From Clostridia bacterium (lineage in GTDB: Bacteria; Bacillota; Clostridia; Oscillospirales; CAG-272), in the NCBI GenBank assembly GCA_017456985.1, contig JAFTIH010000042.1, forward strand, positions 1 to 56,195: 56,195 nucleotides of DNA. Direction: 5' to 3'. Under the pieces are notes generated by a model, which was given only the letters and a program-made list of their open reading frames with translations, had not been told where the DNA came from and did not search any database. Numbering within the stretch: the first letter of the stretch is position 1; every line of letters begins with the position of its first letter. Below, piece by piece: positions 1 to 9,391 of the stretch. The position numbers were made by a program, and so were the translations under genes.

Positions 1-1
1 G

Positions 2-466
2 ACCAAGGAGCGCTTGATCGCACTTGCAGACGTGGCAGAGCCCTACGGCATCAACGTTTGCCTTGAAAACATGCCCTTTAAGGCGCATAAGCTTTCTCCC
101 ATCAGCGAGGTCGCAGACCTCGTCCGAGAGATCGACCGCGATAACGTTAAAATCTGCCTTGACACGGGTCACGCAAACTTCTACGGCACCAAGGGCGACG
201 AAATGGTGCTTGCTTGCGGCGACAAGCTTGCTTGCCTGCACGTGCATGACAATTACGGATATTGGGACTTCCACTCCATTCCCTACACGCGCGGAAACAT
301 TGATTGGGCTGCCTTCCGCTCGGCATTAAAGGAAGTCGGCTATACCGGCCCGATTATGCTTGAGACAAGTGTAATGCACAACATTCCCTCCACGATGCGT
401 GCGTTGGCATTCAAGCTGATGTATGAGGTTGCCGCCGACCTTGACTACGAACGCAAGAGCGAATAA
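2..466 (+). CDS. Sugar phosphate isomerase/epimerase (xylose isomerase-like TIM barrel), 5' truncated
   Basis: This is the C-terminal part, about 154 residues, of a protein whose reading frame is already open at the left window edge. Seen motifs are LENMP, then ICLDTGHAN, then LHVHDNYG and a closing GNIDW...IMLE block. These are typical of the AP-endonuclease-2 / xylose-isomerase-like TIM-barrel superfamily, in which Glu, Asp and His side chains bind divalent metal near a sugar substrate. Family members of about 270-290 residues act as sugar or inositol isomerases and epimerases; the substrate cannot be told from this half. The gene ends just before a strong hairpin shared with the convergent glnN. 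The true start lies outside the window. Confidence 0.85.
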   Translation, partial: TKERLIALADVAEPYGINVCLENMPFKAHKLSPISEVADLVREIDRDNVKICLDTGHANFYGTKGDEMVLACGDKLACLHVHDNYGYWDFHSIPYTRGNIDWAAFRSALKEVGYTGPIMLETSVMHNIPSTMRALAFKLMYEVAADLDYERKSE

Positions 467-485
467 TCGTTATTTTCGGCATTAA

Positions 486-520
486 AAAACGAGCAGATAT
501 TCCTCTGCTCGTTTTCTTTT
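486..520. terminator. Bidirectional intrinsic terminator between the isomerase gene and glnN
   Basis: A perfect 12-bp stem (486-497 pairing with 504-515) closes a 6-nt loop, with A-rich and T-rich arms on opposite sides. Read on the plus strand it ends in a T-rich tract after the isomerase gene. Read on the minus strand it ends in a T tract just past the glnN stop. It therefore probably terminates both convergent genes. Confidence 0.9.
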
Positions 521-525
521 TGCTT

Positions 526-2628
526 TTATCGAACGCCGTAAAGAAGCTCGCCGTAGGTCGGAACGGGCCAGAAGGCACGGTCCGTCAAGCCCTCGGCACG
601 GTCGATCCGCTCTCGGAGCGTTTCCATCAAGGGGCAAATTTCATCTCTCACGCGCTCGGCGCGGATGGTAATGTTCTTTTCCTTGCGGATCTCCACGACG
701 AGCGAAGAGAGCTTCTTTGCCTGCTCGTGCGCCTCAGACGTGATAGCACTGAGCGTGCGAATGACCTCCTCCTCGTACGCGGTATCGAGGGGCGGAACGA
801 AGCCCAAGGAGCGCTTTGCGAGAAGCCCCTCCGAGAGCACCTTGGTGTACTTGCAAATAGCGGGAATAAATTCACGCTCCGCCATCTCACTCATCGTGAG
901 TGCTTCGATATTGTTTACCTTACAATAGTTGCTGAGCAAAATGCGGTGACGCGAAACGATCTCTCCCTGCGAGAAGATGCGGTGCTTGGCAAAAAGCGCG
1001 ACGTACTTTGCATCCGTAAAATGGGCAACCGCGTCGGGCGTAGTTCTATGGTTGGCAAGTCCGCGGCGTGCCGCCTCCTCCACCCACTCGTCACCGTATC
1101 CGTTGCCGTTGAAAATGATGCGCTTGTGTTGGCGGATGGTGTCGCGGATGAGGTCGTGCAGGACCGCCTTGAAATCAACAGCCCCTTCAAGAATGTCGGC
1201 AAAATCCGAAAGGACCTCGGCAACTGCCGCGTTGAGCATCACGTTCGGCGGCGCGACGGAGGCAGAGGAGCCGGGCATACGGAACTCAAACTTGTTTCCC
1301 GTAAAGGCGAAGGGAGAGGTACGGTTACGGTCGGTAGTATCCTTGGAAAATTTGGGAAGCACGTGGACGCCGATACGCATTTGCGTTTTTTCCTGCATCG
1401 CGTAGGCGCTTTCCTGCTCGATAGACTTTAAGATCGCCTCAAGCTCCTCACCAATGAAGATAGACACGATCGCGGGGGGCGCCTCATTGGCACCAAGACG
1501 GTGATCGTTGCCTGCACTGGCAACGGAAATACGCAAAAGCTCTTGATATTCATCAACCGCGCGGATCACCGCACAAAGGAAGAGCAAGAACTGTGCGTTT
1601 TCGTGGGGCGTTTCTCCGGGCTCAAACAGATTTACACCCGTATTGGTAGAAATGGACCAGTTATTATGCTTGCCCGATCCGTTCACCCCTGCAAAGGGCT
1701 TTTCGTGCAGAAGGCACACCATACCGTGACGCTTGGCGATCTTCTGCATCAGCTCCATCGTCAGCTGGTTGTGGTCCACGGCAAGATTTCCCGTGGTATA
1801 GACGGGAGCAAGCTCGTGCTGTGCGGGTGCCGCCTCGTTATGCTCCGTCTTGGCAAGGACGCCCACGCGCCAAAGCTCCTCGTCAAGCTCGCGCATAAAT
1901 GCTTGCACGCGGGGCTTGATGCTGCCGTAATAGTGGTCGCCGAGGTCCTGTCCCTTGGGAGGCTTGGCGCCGAACAAGGTCCTTCCCGTATAGAGCAGAT
2001 CCTTTCTTTGATTGTAGATCTCTGCATCCACAAGGAAGTATTCCTGTTCGGGACCGACGGTGGTCTGCACACTGGTCACGTCCTCGTTACCGAAGAGCTT
2101 TAAAACGCGCATCGCTTGACGGTTGAGCGCCTCGATTGAGCGCAAAAGCGGCGTCTTCTGGTCGAGCGCTTCCCCACCCCAAGAGCAAAAGGCGGTGGGA
2201 ATGTATAACACGTGATCCTTGACAAAGGCGTAAGAGGTAGGATCCCACGCCGTGTAGCCGCGCGCCTCAAAGGTCGCGCGCAGACCGCCCGACGGAAAGG
2301 ATGAGGCATCCGACTCGCCCTTGACGAGCGCATTACCGCGGAAATCCATGATCACGCCGCCGTCCTCGGTGGGGCTGATGAAGCTGTCGTGCTTTTCGGC
2401 GGTGATGCCCGTCATCGGCTGAAACCAGTGGGTAAAGTGGGTAGCCCCCTTCTCGATCGCCCAATCACGCATCGCCGCGGCGATCACGTTTGCCGTTTCC
2501 AGCTTTAAGCTTCTGCCGTCCTTTATCGTCTTTTTTATGGAGATATAGACCTCCTCGGGAAGGCGTGCCTTCATCTCCTTGTCATCAAAGACCATCGTTC
2601 CGAAGATCTCGGGAATATTTACCACCAT
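526..2628 (-). CDS. glnN: Type III glutamine synthetase
   Basis: Cytosolic enzyme that joins ammonium to glutamate with ATP to make glutamine. The 700-residue length matches the large GSIII class rather than the roughly 450-residue GlnA. Visible signatures are GPEQEY near residue 190 (a metal/glutamate-binding acidic motif), NGSGKHNNWS near 315, and GNDHRLGANEAP near 372, all diagnostic for GSIII. Start: ATG with AGGAAAAAGGA just upstream. It stands alone with its own near-perfect promoter (2680-2708), which overlaps the end of the upstream membrane-protein gene. No GlnR-like operator or glutamine riboswitch was recognised in the short leader, so its nitrogen control is unknown from sequence. 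Confidence 0.97.
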   Translation of the reverse strand: MVVNIPEIFGTMVFDDKEMKARLPEEVYISIKKTIKDGRSLKLETANVIAAAMRDWAIEKGATHFTHWFQPMTGITAEKHDSFISPTEDGGVIMDFRGNALVKGESDASSFPSGGLRATFEARGYTAWDPTSYAFVKDHVLYIPTAFCSWGGEALDQKTPLLRSIEALNRQAMRVLKLFGNEDVTSVQTTVGPEQEYFLVDAEIYNQRKDLLYTGRTLFGAKPPKGQDLGDHYYGSIKPRVQAFMRELDEELWRVGVLAKTEHNEAAPAQHELAPVYTTGNLAVDHNQLTMELMQKIAKRHGMVCLLHEKPFAGVNGSGKHNNWSISTNTGVNLFEPGETPHENAQFLLFLCAVIRAVDEYQELLRISVASAGNDHRLGANEAPPAIVSIFIGEELEAILKSIEQESAYAMQEKTQMRIGVHVLPKFSKDTTDRNRTSPFAFTGNKFEFRMPGSSASVAPPNVMLNAAVAEVLSDFADILEGAVDFKAVLHDLIRDTIRQHKRIIFNGNGYGDEWVEEAARRGLANHRTTPDAVAHFTDAKYVALFAKHRIFSQGEIVSRHRILLSNYCKVNNIEALTMSEMAEREFIPAICKYTKVLSEGLLAKRSLGFVPPLDTAYEEEVIRTLSAITSEAHEQAKKLSSLVVEIRKEKNITIRAERVRDEICPLMETLRERIDRAEGLTDRAFWPVPTYGELLYGVR

Positions 2629-2679
2629 AACGTCCTTTTTCCTTTTTTGAATCGATCCATTAGATTTTTGATAAGAATA

Positions 2680-2708
2680 ATTATAACCGCCGCTTATGCA
2701 TTTGTCAA
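2680..2708 (-). promoter_or_regulatory. Consensus sigma-A promoter of glnN
   Basis: On the minus strand TTGACA (2703-2708) and TATAAT (2680-2685) are separated by exactly 17 nt, a full consensus match. The -35 box lies over the stop codon of the upstream gene (2705). Such a strong core promoter suggests high basal glutamine synthetase expression, perhaps held back by a repressor that cannot be identified here. Confidence 0.9.
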
Positions 2709-4030
2709 GAAGGCGTCGCGTTTTTTTCCTTTTCGGCGTTTATTTCAAGCACGGTAAAGATCATCACCGCCATCGTTGCGTACGGCATCGGACAAAACTC
2801 TCCGGGTTGCAGCATAGAAACGAAGAAAAGCGAAAGATAGGTGAGCGTTGCCGCGACCGTGAAGGCGTCGCGCTTTGCAAGGGCGAGCCGCGCCCGTAAG
2901 TACATTTGGTAGCCGTATGCCGCAACGCCTACGAGCCCCAAGCTGCCAACGATCTGCATCAAGTAGTTATGCGTCCATTTGATCGCTAAAAAATGCACCT
3001 CGGCATCTCCCTTTTCACCGAGTCCCGCGCCGAACACGGGCGATGCACAAAAGTTTCTCCACGCCTCGGCAAGCAAGGAAAGCCTACCGTTTTCCTCCGC
3101 ACGGAAGAGTGCCGAAAGTCCGCCCGCACGGACGCACAGGAAAACGAACGCCGCTATTCCCGCAAGGCAAAGTCCGCCAAGAAGCGAAAGCGTGAGGGCA
3201 CGCGTTTTTTTGCGATAAAAGGCAAGATACCCGAGCGATAAAACGAGCATCCCGCAACCGACGAGGATCCCTGCATAAGAGCGTGTCAGCGGAAGCACCG
3301 CTACGAAGAGAAACGCCGAGATCAGGTGTGCGTAACGCCCTCTTGCATAGTACAGCGCGGCGGGGATGGCGAAGAGCATCAGCACGCTGATGTCGTTTCC
3401 CCAAATATAGGGAACGTTCACCGTGCCGTGCGCCAGAAGATTGCGGATCGCTTGATCTACGATAGAATAAAAGCAGAAAAAGCCCAGCCCGTAAAGGCTC
3501 TCCATCAGCTTTTCCTTTATATCATACGCTCCCGCGTCCTCCAACGAGTTGCGGAACCACAAATAAAAGAACAGCATTCCGGGGCCGAGAAGTCCCACGT
3601 AGTACAGCGCATCGGCAGAAAAGTATTCCTTGGCAGAGATCGAAAAGGCGCCGCCAAGCACAAGCGCGACCGAAAGGGCAACGTGAGACCAAAACTGCCT
3701 TCCTCGCACGAATTTGCGATAATGGATCACGAAATGCAGAGAGATCGCCGCAAGAACGGGAACGATCAGCCATACGTGGCGCATCAGAGCAAGGTCGTGC
3801 CCCGCCGTGCGTAGGGCAAAGGCATTAAGAAGAAGCATCGGGAAGAAAATGCTTAAAAAGTTTTTCTCGATCAAAAGCACGAACAAAAGCCAAAGGATCC
3901 AAAGAGGAATAACGTATTGCTCGATCGACAGCGTTACGGTGAGAGCCGCCAAAAGGAAGTATGCCACCGTAGCCCGCGGCGAATTGATCGCGGCACGTAT
4001 TTTATCCATACACGGCACAAGCCTTTGCAT
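2705..4030 (-). CDS. O-antigen ligase / polymerase-like polytopic membrane protein
   Basis: A 441-residue, strongly hydrophobic protein with roughly ten or more predicted membrane spans. Its C-terminal half carries a large-loop arrangement, a LTRSYAG motif and a later GAGLGEKG...WTHNYLMQIVGSLG block, as in the Wzy_C / O-antigen ligase family. Those proteins ligate or polymerise surface glycans on undecaprenyl carriers. In a Gram-positive-type cell it may act on teichoic-acid-like or capsular polymers; the substrate is unknown and no sugar genes lie beside it. An upstream TTG could extend the frame to 4048. The ATG at 4030 is preferred because AAGGGGG sits 8 nt before it. Confidence 0.75.
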   Translation of the reverse strand: MQRLVPCMDKIRAAINSPRATVAYFLLAALTVTLSIEQYVIPLWILWLLFVLLIEKNFLSIFFPMLLLNAFALRTAGHDLALMRHVWLIVPVLAAISLHFVIHYRKFVRGRQFWSHVALSVALVLGGAFSISAKEYFSADALYYVGLLGPGMLFFYLWFRNSLEDAGAYDIKEKLMESLYGLGFFCFYSIVDQAIRNLLAHGTVNVPYIWGNDISVLMLFAIPAALYYARGRYAHLISAFLFVAVLPLTRSYAGILVGCGMLVLSLGYLAFYRKKTRALTLSLLGGLCLAGIAAFVFLCVRAGGLSALFRAEENGRLSLLAEAWRNFCASPVFGAGLGEKGDAEVHFLAIKWTHNYLMQIVGSLGLVGVAAYGYQMYLRARLALAKRDAFTVAATLTYLSLFFVSMLQPGEFCPMPYATMAVMIFTVLEINAEKEKNATPS

Positions 4031-4066
4031 CACGGCATCCCCCTTCAAAAAATAAATACGTAGAAA

Positions 4067-4095
4067 TTATAGCACAAATCTTCCCTTCTTGCAAG
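4067..4095 (-). promoter_or_regulatory. Promoter of the O-antigen-ligase-like gene
   Basis: Minus-strand TTGCAA (4090-4095), a 17-nt spacer and TATAAT (4067-4072) lie about 37 nt before the chosen start. It is divergent from the pyr promoter about 100 nt away. Confidence 0.8.
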
Positions 4096-4199
4096 TCCTT
4101 TGCGCGCTTTTTTTCATCCTCTTCCATTTCCGCTTATACAAGCACAAAAACGGTAACGATTTTTGTGAAAAATTACAAAGGCTTTTTCGTCTTTTTCTC

Positions 4200-4228
4200 T
4201 TGACTTTTTTGCTTGCATATGTTATTAT
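4200..4228 (+). promoter_or_regulatory. Promoter of the pyrimidine operon
   Basis: TTGACT (4200-4205), a 17-nt spacer and TATTAT (4223-4228) form a near-consensus sigma-A promoter. Transcription should start near 4235, giving a leader of only about 30 nt before pyrC. That is too short for a PyrR-type attenuator of antiterminator, anti-antiterminator and terminator, and no hairpin with a U tract is present. Confidence 0.82.
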
Positions 4229-4266
4229 AAATTGATAATAGAGAACACCGAGGAGGATATGGCAAT

Positions 4267-5451
4267 ATGAAGCTTACGCTGATGGATACCAACATCTTTT
4301 CGGGCGATCGATTTTTTGCGGGGGATACGTCGTTTTTGACGGACTTCCCTTTTTCTTTGTCCGATGCTATTTCTATCGACGGTCATTCCTTTTCCGTTTT
4401 CCCCGGCTTCACCGACGTGCACGTGCATTTCCGTGAGCCGGGCTTTTCTTATAAGGAGACCATCGGGAGCGGAAGCCGCGCGGCGGCACACGGCGGTTTT
4501 ACCGCGGTCTGCACGATGCCCAACCTCTCCCCGACGCCCGACTCTCTGGAACACCTGCGCGAGCAGTTGAGCTTGATCGAGCGGGACGCCTGCATCGACG
4601 TTCGCCCCTTTGGAACGATCACGTGCGGCGAGGAGGGCAAAAGGCTCTCTGATATTGAGGCGCTCGCCCCCTTCGTTTGTGGCTTTTCCGATGACGGTCG
4701 CGGCGTGGATGACAGCGGTCTTATGCGAGAAGCAATGGAACGCGCGGCGGCAGTCGGACGGGTCATCTCCGCACACTGCGAGGACGGCACCGCCCCCAAG
4801 GATTCGCCCGAGGCGGAATGGCGTGAGATCGAGCGCGATATCACGCTTGCTTCGGATACGAAGGTAAAATTCCACGTATGCCACATCTCTACCAAGGAAA
4901 GCGTTGCGCTCATCCGCGATGCCAAAAAAAGCGGCGTTGACATCACCGCGGAAACGGCACCCCACTATCTGCTTCTTACCGACAAGACGCGCGGCGAGGG
5001 AGGCAGATTCAAAATGAACCCGCCTTTACGCGAGGAAGCTGACCGCCTTGCGCTTGTCGAGGGCATCCTTGACGGGACCGTGGATATGATCGCGACCGAC
5101 CACGCCCCGCACTCGGCAGAAGAAAAGGGCCGCGGATTTGAAAAGAGCTTAAACGGCGTGGTAGGACTTGAAACCTCCTTCCCCACGATGTATTCGCACT
5201 TCGTAAAAACGGGACTGCTTTCCCTTCCCGCTCTCATCCGCTTGATGAGCACGGCGCCTGCCGATCGCTTCGGCATTCCCATTCGCGGCTACACCGTCTT
5301 TGATCTGGATACGGCTTACACCGTTCGTCCTGACGAATTTCTCACGATGGGCAGAAGCTCTCCCTTTGCGGGAGATACCCTTTACGGCAGGTGCGTTGCG
5401 ACCGTCTTCGACGGAAAAGCGGTGTACCTTGATCCCAACCTTTTGAAATAA
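4267..5451 (+). CDS. pyrC: Dihydroorotase
   Basis: Third step of UMP synthesis: cyclises carbamoyl-aspartate to dihydroorotate. The 394-residue protein is an amidohydrolase TIM barrel. DVHVHFREPG at about 50-59 supplies the two metal-binding histidines and the substrate arginine, SAHCEDG gives a further histidine, and MIATDHAPHS near 275 gives the catalytic aspartate. This fits the class I (Bacillus type) dihydroorotases rather than the short E. coli type. AGGAGG at 4251-4256 selects the ATG at 4267. An ATG at 4259 would give only a three-codon reading frame and sits too close to the ribosome site. First gene of the operon, followed by carB after 36 nt. Confidence 0.96.
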   Translation: MKLTLMDTNIFSGDRFFAGDTSFLTDFPFSLSDAISIDGHSFSVFPGFTDVHVHFREPGFSYKETIGSGSRAAAHGGFTAVCTMPNLSPTPDSLEHLREQLSLIERDACIDVRPFGTITCGEEGKRLSDIEALAPFVCGFSDDGRGVDDSGLMREAMERAAAVGRVISAHCEDGTAPKDSPEAEWREIERDITLASDTKVKFHVCHISTKESVALIRDAKKSGVDITAETAPHYLLLTDKTRGEGGRFKMNPPLREEADRLALVEGILDGTVDMIATDHAPHSAEEKGRGFEKSLNGVVGLETSFPTMYSHFVKTGLLSLPALIRLMSTAPADRFGIPIRGYTVFDLDTAYTVRPDEFLTMGRSSPFAGDTLYGRCVATVFDGKAVYLDPNLLK

Positions 5452-5487
5452 TAAATTTGCTTTTATGATATACGGAGGAAACAGCAC

Positions 5488-8400
5488 ATGGCAAAAAGAA
5501 CTGATTTAAAGCGCATTATGATCATCGGCTCGGGCCCCATCGTCATCGGACAGGCGGCAGAGTTTGACTATGCCGGCACGCAAGCGTGTCTTGCGTTGCG
5601 CGAAGAGGGCTACGAGGTCATTCTCGTCAACTCCAACCCCGCAACCATTATGACCGATACGACGATTGCGGACAAGGTCTATATGGAGCCCCTGACGCTC
5701 GAATATATCGCCAAGATCATCCGTTATGAGCGTCCCGACGCCATTCTTCCCGGCATCGGCGGTCAGACGGGTCTGAATATGGCAATGCTCCTCGAAAAGA
5801 AGGGCGTCTTGAAGGAAGCGAACGTAGAGCTGCTCGGTACGTCCAGCGAAAGCATTGAGCGCGCCGAGGACCGCGAGCTTTTCAAGGAGCTGTGCGAGGA
5901 GATCGGCGAGCCCGTCATTCCCTCGGAAATTGCCAACACCCTTGACGAAGCGATCACCGCGGCTGAGCACATCGGCTTCCCCCTCGTGCTCCGTCCCGCC
6001 TTTACGCTCGGCGGTACGGGTGGCGGCTTTGCAAACGATATGGACGAGCTTCGCGATCTTGCCAAGGGCGCGCTTGAGGCTTCCCCCGTGCATCAGGTGC
6101 TCGTAGAGCGCAGCGTGCGCGGCTTCAAGGAGATCGAATTTGAGGTTATGCGCGACGGTGCGGACAACGCCATTACCATCTGCGGTATGGAAAACATCGA
6201 CCCCGTCGGCGTCCACACGGGCGACAGCGTGGTCGTAGCCCCCATTATGTCCCTGTCCGATCACGATCTCAAAATGCTCAACGACAGTGCCATCAAGCTC
6301 ATTCGTGCGCTTAAGATCGAGGGCGGCTGTAACGTACAGTTTGCACTCAACCCCGAATCCTCCGAATATTATCTTATCGAGGTCAATCCCCGCGTTTCCC
6401 GTTCCTCTGCCCTCGCATCCAAGGCGAGCGGCTACCCCATCGCCCGCGTCACGGCAAAGATCGCCGTGGGTATGACGCTGGACGAGATCCCCGTATCGGG
6501 CGCTATGGCTTCCTTTGAGCCCAGCCTTGACTACGTGGTTGCCAAGTTCCCCCGCTTCCCGTTCGACAAGTTCCCCTCCGTGCCCAACAAGCTCGGCACG
6601 CAGATGAAGGCAACGGGCGAATGTATGGGCATCGGTGCAACGCTTGAGGAATGCATGCTCAAATCGGTGCGCTCGCTGGAGATCGGCGTTTGCCACCTTT
6701 ATATGGAAAAATTCGCCGCGATGGAAAGGGATGCGCTCCTCGTATACCTTGAAGAATTCCACGACGACAACATCTTTGCCGTAACGGAGGCACTCCGCCG
6801 CGGCGTTTCGGTCGAGGAGCTTCACCGCATCACGATGATCACGGAGCTCTTCCTCCTTTCCATGAAGAAGATCGTGGATATGGAAAACGCGCTCTCCGCA
6901 AACGTCGGAGATGCAAACGTTTTGAAGAAAGCCAAGATCATGGGCTTCTCGGACAAGTTTATCGCAAAGCTCTGGAAAACGGACGAGCTTTCCGTGGTTG
7001 ACCTGCGCAAGGCAAACGGTATCATCCCCGCGTTCCGTATGGTAGATACCGCACACGTCGGCGCGTACATTCCCTACTTCTACTCCTCCTACACGGGAGA
7101 AAATGCCTCCCGCTTTGCCGACCGCAAGAAGATCGTCGTGCTGGGCGCAGGTCCTATCCGTATCGGTCAGGGCGTTGAGTTCGATTATTCGACCGTTCAC
7201 GCCGTCAACACCATTCGCCGTTGCGGCTACGAGGCGATCATCATCAACAACAACCCCGAAACGGTTTCCACCGACTACACCACCTCGGACAAGCTCTACT
7301 TCGATCCGCTGACGGTAGAGGACGTTATGAACGTCATCGACTTTGAAAAGCCCGACGGTGTCATCGCATCGCTTGGCGGTCAGACCGCCATCAACCTTGC
7401 CGCACCTCTTGCCGCACGCGGTGTCAAGATCATCGGCACCGATTGCGAGGCGATCGAGCGCGCCGAAAACAGAGATGCCTTTGAAAAGATCCTTGAGGAG
7501 CTTAACATTCCTCAACCTCGCGGCGAAGCCGTTACCAAGATCGAAGACGGCGTGCGCGTTGCCAAGGAGATCGGCTACCCCGTTCTCGTCCGCCCCAGCT
7601 TCGTGCTGGGTGGCAGAGCGATGCAGCTCGTAGCCAACGAAGGACAGCTTCGCAACTACCTGCGCACTGCCGTTGAGATCGACGAGGACAAGCCCGTTCT
7701 GGTTGACCACTATATTCAGGGTAAAGAGGTCGAGGTCGATGCTATCTGTGACGGACGCGACGTGTTCGTTGCAGGCATTATGGAGCTCGTTGAGCGCACG
7801 GGCGTCCACTCGGGTGACTCGATCAGCGTATACCCCGCCTTCAGCATTTCGGACAAGGTCAAGGGCAAGATCCTGACCTACTCCAAGAAGCTGGGTCTTG
7901 GCATCGGCATTGTGGGTCTGTTTAACATTCAGTTTATCGTTGACAGCAAGGAAGACGTGTATATCATCGAGGTCAACCCCCGCTCCTCGCGCACCGTTCC
8001 CTTCCTTTCCAAATCCACGGGCTACTCCCTTGCCGACATTGCGACCGAGGTCATTCTCGGCAAATCGCTTAAGGAGCTTGGCATCTTTGATCTGTATCCC
8101 GCTGAAAAAAAGCGCTGGTATTGCAAGGTTCCCGTCTTCTCCTTCAAGAAGATCAACGGCGTTGACCCCTATCTCTCTCCCGAGATGAAATCCACGGGCG
8201 AGGCGATCGGCTACGACGACGACCTCAACCGCGCCTTCTATAAAGCACTCCAGGCGGGCGGCATCCAGGTACAGAACTACGGTACCGTATTCGTCACGCT
8301 GGCAGACGGCGACAAGGAGGAGGCGCTTCCTCTGATCCGCCGCTTCTACGACCTCGGCTTCAACATTGAGGCAACCAGCGGCACCGCGAAATTCTTCAAG

Positions 8401-8661
8401 GAGCACGGCGTGCGTACGCGTGTGATGAAGAAGATCAGCGAGGGCAGTGACGATATTCCCAAGGCGATCCGCCAGGGTCATATCTCGTACGTGATCAACA
8501 CCAGCAACATCGCCTCCACCTCGCAGCAGAAGGACGGTTATGAGATCCGTCAGTTAGCGACCGAGACCAATACCACCCTCTTCTCTTCTCTGGATACCGT
8601 CCGTATTCTCCTCGACGTGCTTGAGGACATCACGATGACCGTTTCTACCATTGACAGCTGA
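5488..8661 (+). CDS. carB: Carbamoyl-phosphate synthase large subunit
   Basis: Makes carbamoyl phosphate from bicarbonate, ammonia and two ATP. At 1057 residues it has the usual duplicated architecture of two ATP-grasp halves plus a C-terminal MGS-like allosteric domain. The repeat is visible as GPIVIGQAAEFDYAGTQ near residue 14 and GPIRIGQGVEFDYSTVH near 553, each followed by N(S/N)NP(A/E)T. The C-terminal segment carries the regulatory fold expected to sense UMP or IMP. Ammonia normally comes from the glutaminase subunit CarA, but no carA is present in this operon or window. pyrK begins 1 nt after the carB stop, implying tight coupling. Confidence 0.97.
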   Translation: MAKRTDLKRIMIIGSGPIVIGQAAEFDYAGTQACLALREEGYEVILVNSNPATIMTDTTIADKVYMEPLTLEYIAKIIRYERPDAILPGIGGQTGLNMAMLLEKKGVLKEANVELLGTSSESIERAEDRELFKELCEEIGEPVIPSEIANTLDEAITAAEHIGFPLVLRPAFTLGGTGGGFANDMDELRDLAKGALEASPVHQVLVERSVRGFKEIEFEVMRDGADNAITICGMENIDPVGVHTGDSVVVAPIMSLSDHDLKMLNDSAIKLIRALKIEGGCNVQFALNPESSEYYLIEVNPRVSRSSALASKASGYPIARVTAKIAVGMTLDEIPVSGAMASFEPSLDYVVAKFPRFPFDKFPSVPNKLGTQMKATGECMGIGATLEECMLKSVRSLEIGVCHLYMEKFAAMERDALLVYLEEFHDDNIFAVTEALRRGVSVEELHRITMITELFLLSMKKIVDMENALSANVGDANVLKKAKIMGFSDKFIAKLWKTDELSVVDLRKANGIIPAFRMVDTAHVGAYIPYFYSSYTGENASRFADRKKIVVLGAGPIRIGQGVEFDYSTVHAVNTIRRCGYEAIIINNNPETVSTDYTTSDKLYFDPLTVEDVMNVIDFEKPDGVIASLGGQTAINLAAPLAARGVKIIGTDCEAIERAENRDAFEKILEELNIPQPRGEAVTKIEDGVRVAKEIGYPVLVRPSFVLGGRAMQLVANEGQLRNYLRTAVEIDEDKPVLVDHYIQGKEVEVDAICDGRDVFVAGIMELVERTGVHSGDSISVYPAFSISDKVKGKILTYSKKLGLGIGIVGLFNIQFIVDSKEDVYIIEVNPRSSRTVPFLSKSTGYSLADIATEVILGKSLKELGIFDLYPAEKKRWYCKVPVFSFKKINGVDPYLSPEMKSTGEAIGYDDDLNRAFYKALQAGGIQVQNYGTVFVTLADGDKEEALPLIRRFYDLGFNIEATSGTAKFFKEHGVRTRVMKKISEGSDDIPKAIRQGHISYVINTSNIASTSQQKDGYEIRQLATETNTTLFSSLDTVRILLDVLEDITMTVSTIDS

Positions 8662-8662
8662 T

Positions 8663-9391
8663 ATGAAGGATACGATTTTTACTGTACTCAACAATAAAAT
8701 GATCGCCAAGAACACCTATGAGATGGTGATGCGCGGCGACACCGAAGGACTCGCATCGGGCGGCTTCGTCAACATCAAGCTTGACGGCTTTTATCTGCGC
8801 CGCCCCATTTCCGTCTGTGATTTTGACGGAGATACCCTGACGATCATCTACAAGGTCGTGGGCAAGGGTACCGACAAGATGGCGCAGATGAAGGGCGGCG
8901 AGGAGCTTGCCGTTCTGACGGGACTTGGCAACGGCTACGACGTCACGAAGGCAGGGGATGCTCCCCTTCTGATTGGCGGCGGTGCCGGCGTGCCCCCTAT
9001 GTTTCATCTTTGCCGTGAGCTGATCGCGGCGGGCAAAAAGGTGTCCGTGATCCTCGGCTTCGGCGCGAAGGACGAGGTCTTTTACGAGGAAAAGTTCCGC
9101 GCGCTCGGCGCTGACGTATTCGTCACCACCGTTTCGGGCGACTACGGCATTCGTGGCTTCGTTACGGATGCCTTGGCGGGTCTTAACTACTCCTACTTCT
9201 ACACCTGCGGTCCCGAGCCGATGTTAAAGGCGGTGTACGACAAGTCCGTCACCTCGGGACAGTTCAGCTTTGAAGAGCGTATGGGATGCGGCTTCGGTGC
9301 TTGCATGGGCTGTTCTTGCGAAACCAAGTACGGCAACAAGCGCATCTGCCGCGACGGTCCCGTGCTGGAAAAGGAGGAGATCATATGGTAA
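8663..9391 (+). CDS. pyrK: Dihydroorotate dehydrogenase B electron-transfer subunit
   Basis: Iron-sulfur flavoprotein that pairs with PyrD to pass electrons from dihydroorotate to NAD+. The 242-residue chain has an FAD/NAD reductase fold (a GGGAGVPP segment for NAD binding). Its C-terminal [2Fe-2S] cluster is ligated by Cys209, Cys214, Cys217 and Cys229 (CX4CX2CX11C). A TTG at 8651 could extend the frame into carB. The ATG at 8663, right after the carB stop, is the better start and matches the family N-terminus. The stop overlaps the pyrD start by 7 nt, so the two subunits are translationally coupled. This fits a 1:1 complex. Confidence 0.95.
   Translation: MKDTIFTVLNNKMIAKNTYEMVMRGDTEGLASGGFVNIKLDGFYLRRPISVCDFDGDTLTIIYKVVGKGTDKMAQMKGGEELAVLTGLGNGYDVTKAGDAPLLIGGGAGVPPMFHLCRELIAAGKKVSVILGFGAKDEVFYEEKFRALGADVFVTTVSGDYGIRGFVTDALAGLNYSYFYTCGPEPMLKAVYDKSVTSGQFSFEERMGCGFGACMGCSCETKYGNKRICRDGPVLEKEEIIW

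Noticed and set aside
4229-4266. PyrR-binding attenuator before pyrC
   Set aside because: The leader is too short and has no hairpin followed by Ts, and no pyrR gene is nearby.
4259-4270. Three-codon mini-gene overlapping the pyrC start
   Set aside because: The ATG at 4259 is only 2 nt from AGGAGG, too close for initiation, and the pyrC ATG at 4267 has proper spacing. Probably chance.
5506-8481. A 991-codon open frame on the minus strand opposite carB
   Set aside because: It is the mirror of a GC-rich, highly conserved gene with strong codon bias. The predicted product has no recognisable domain and no ribosome site. The same applies to long frames opposite lepA (44469-46259) and the phosphohexomutase (46447-48183).
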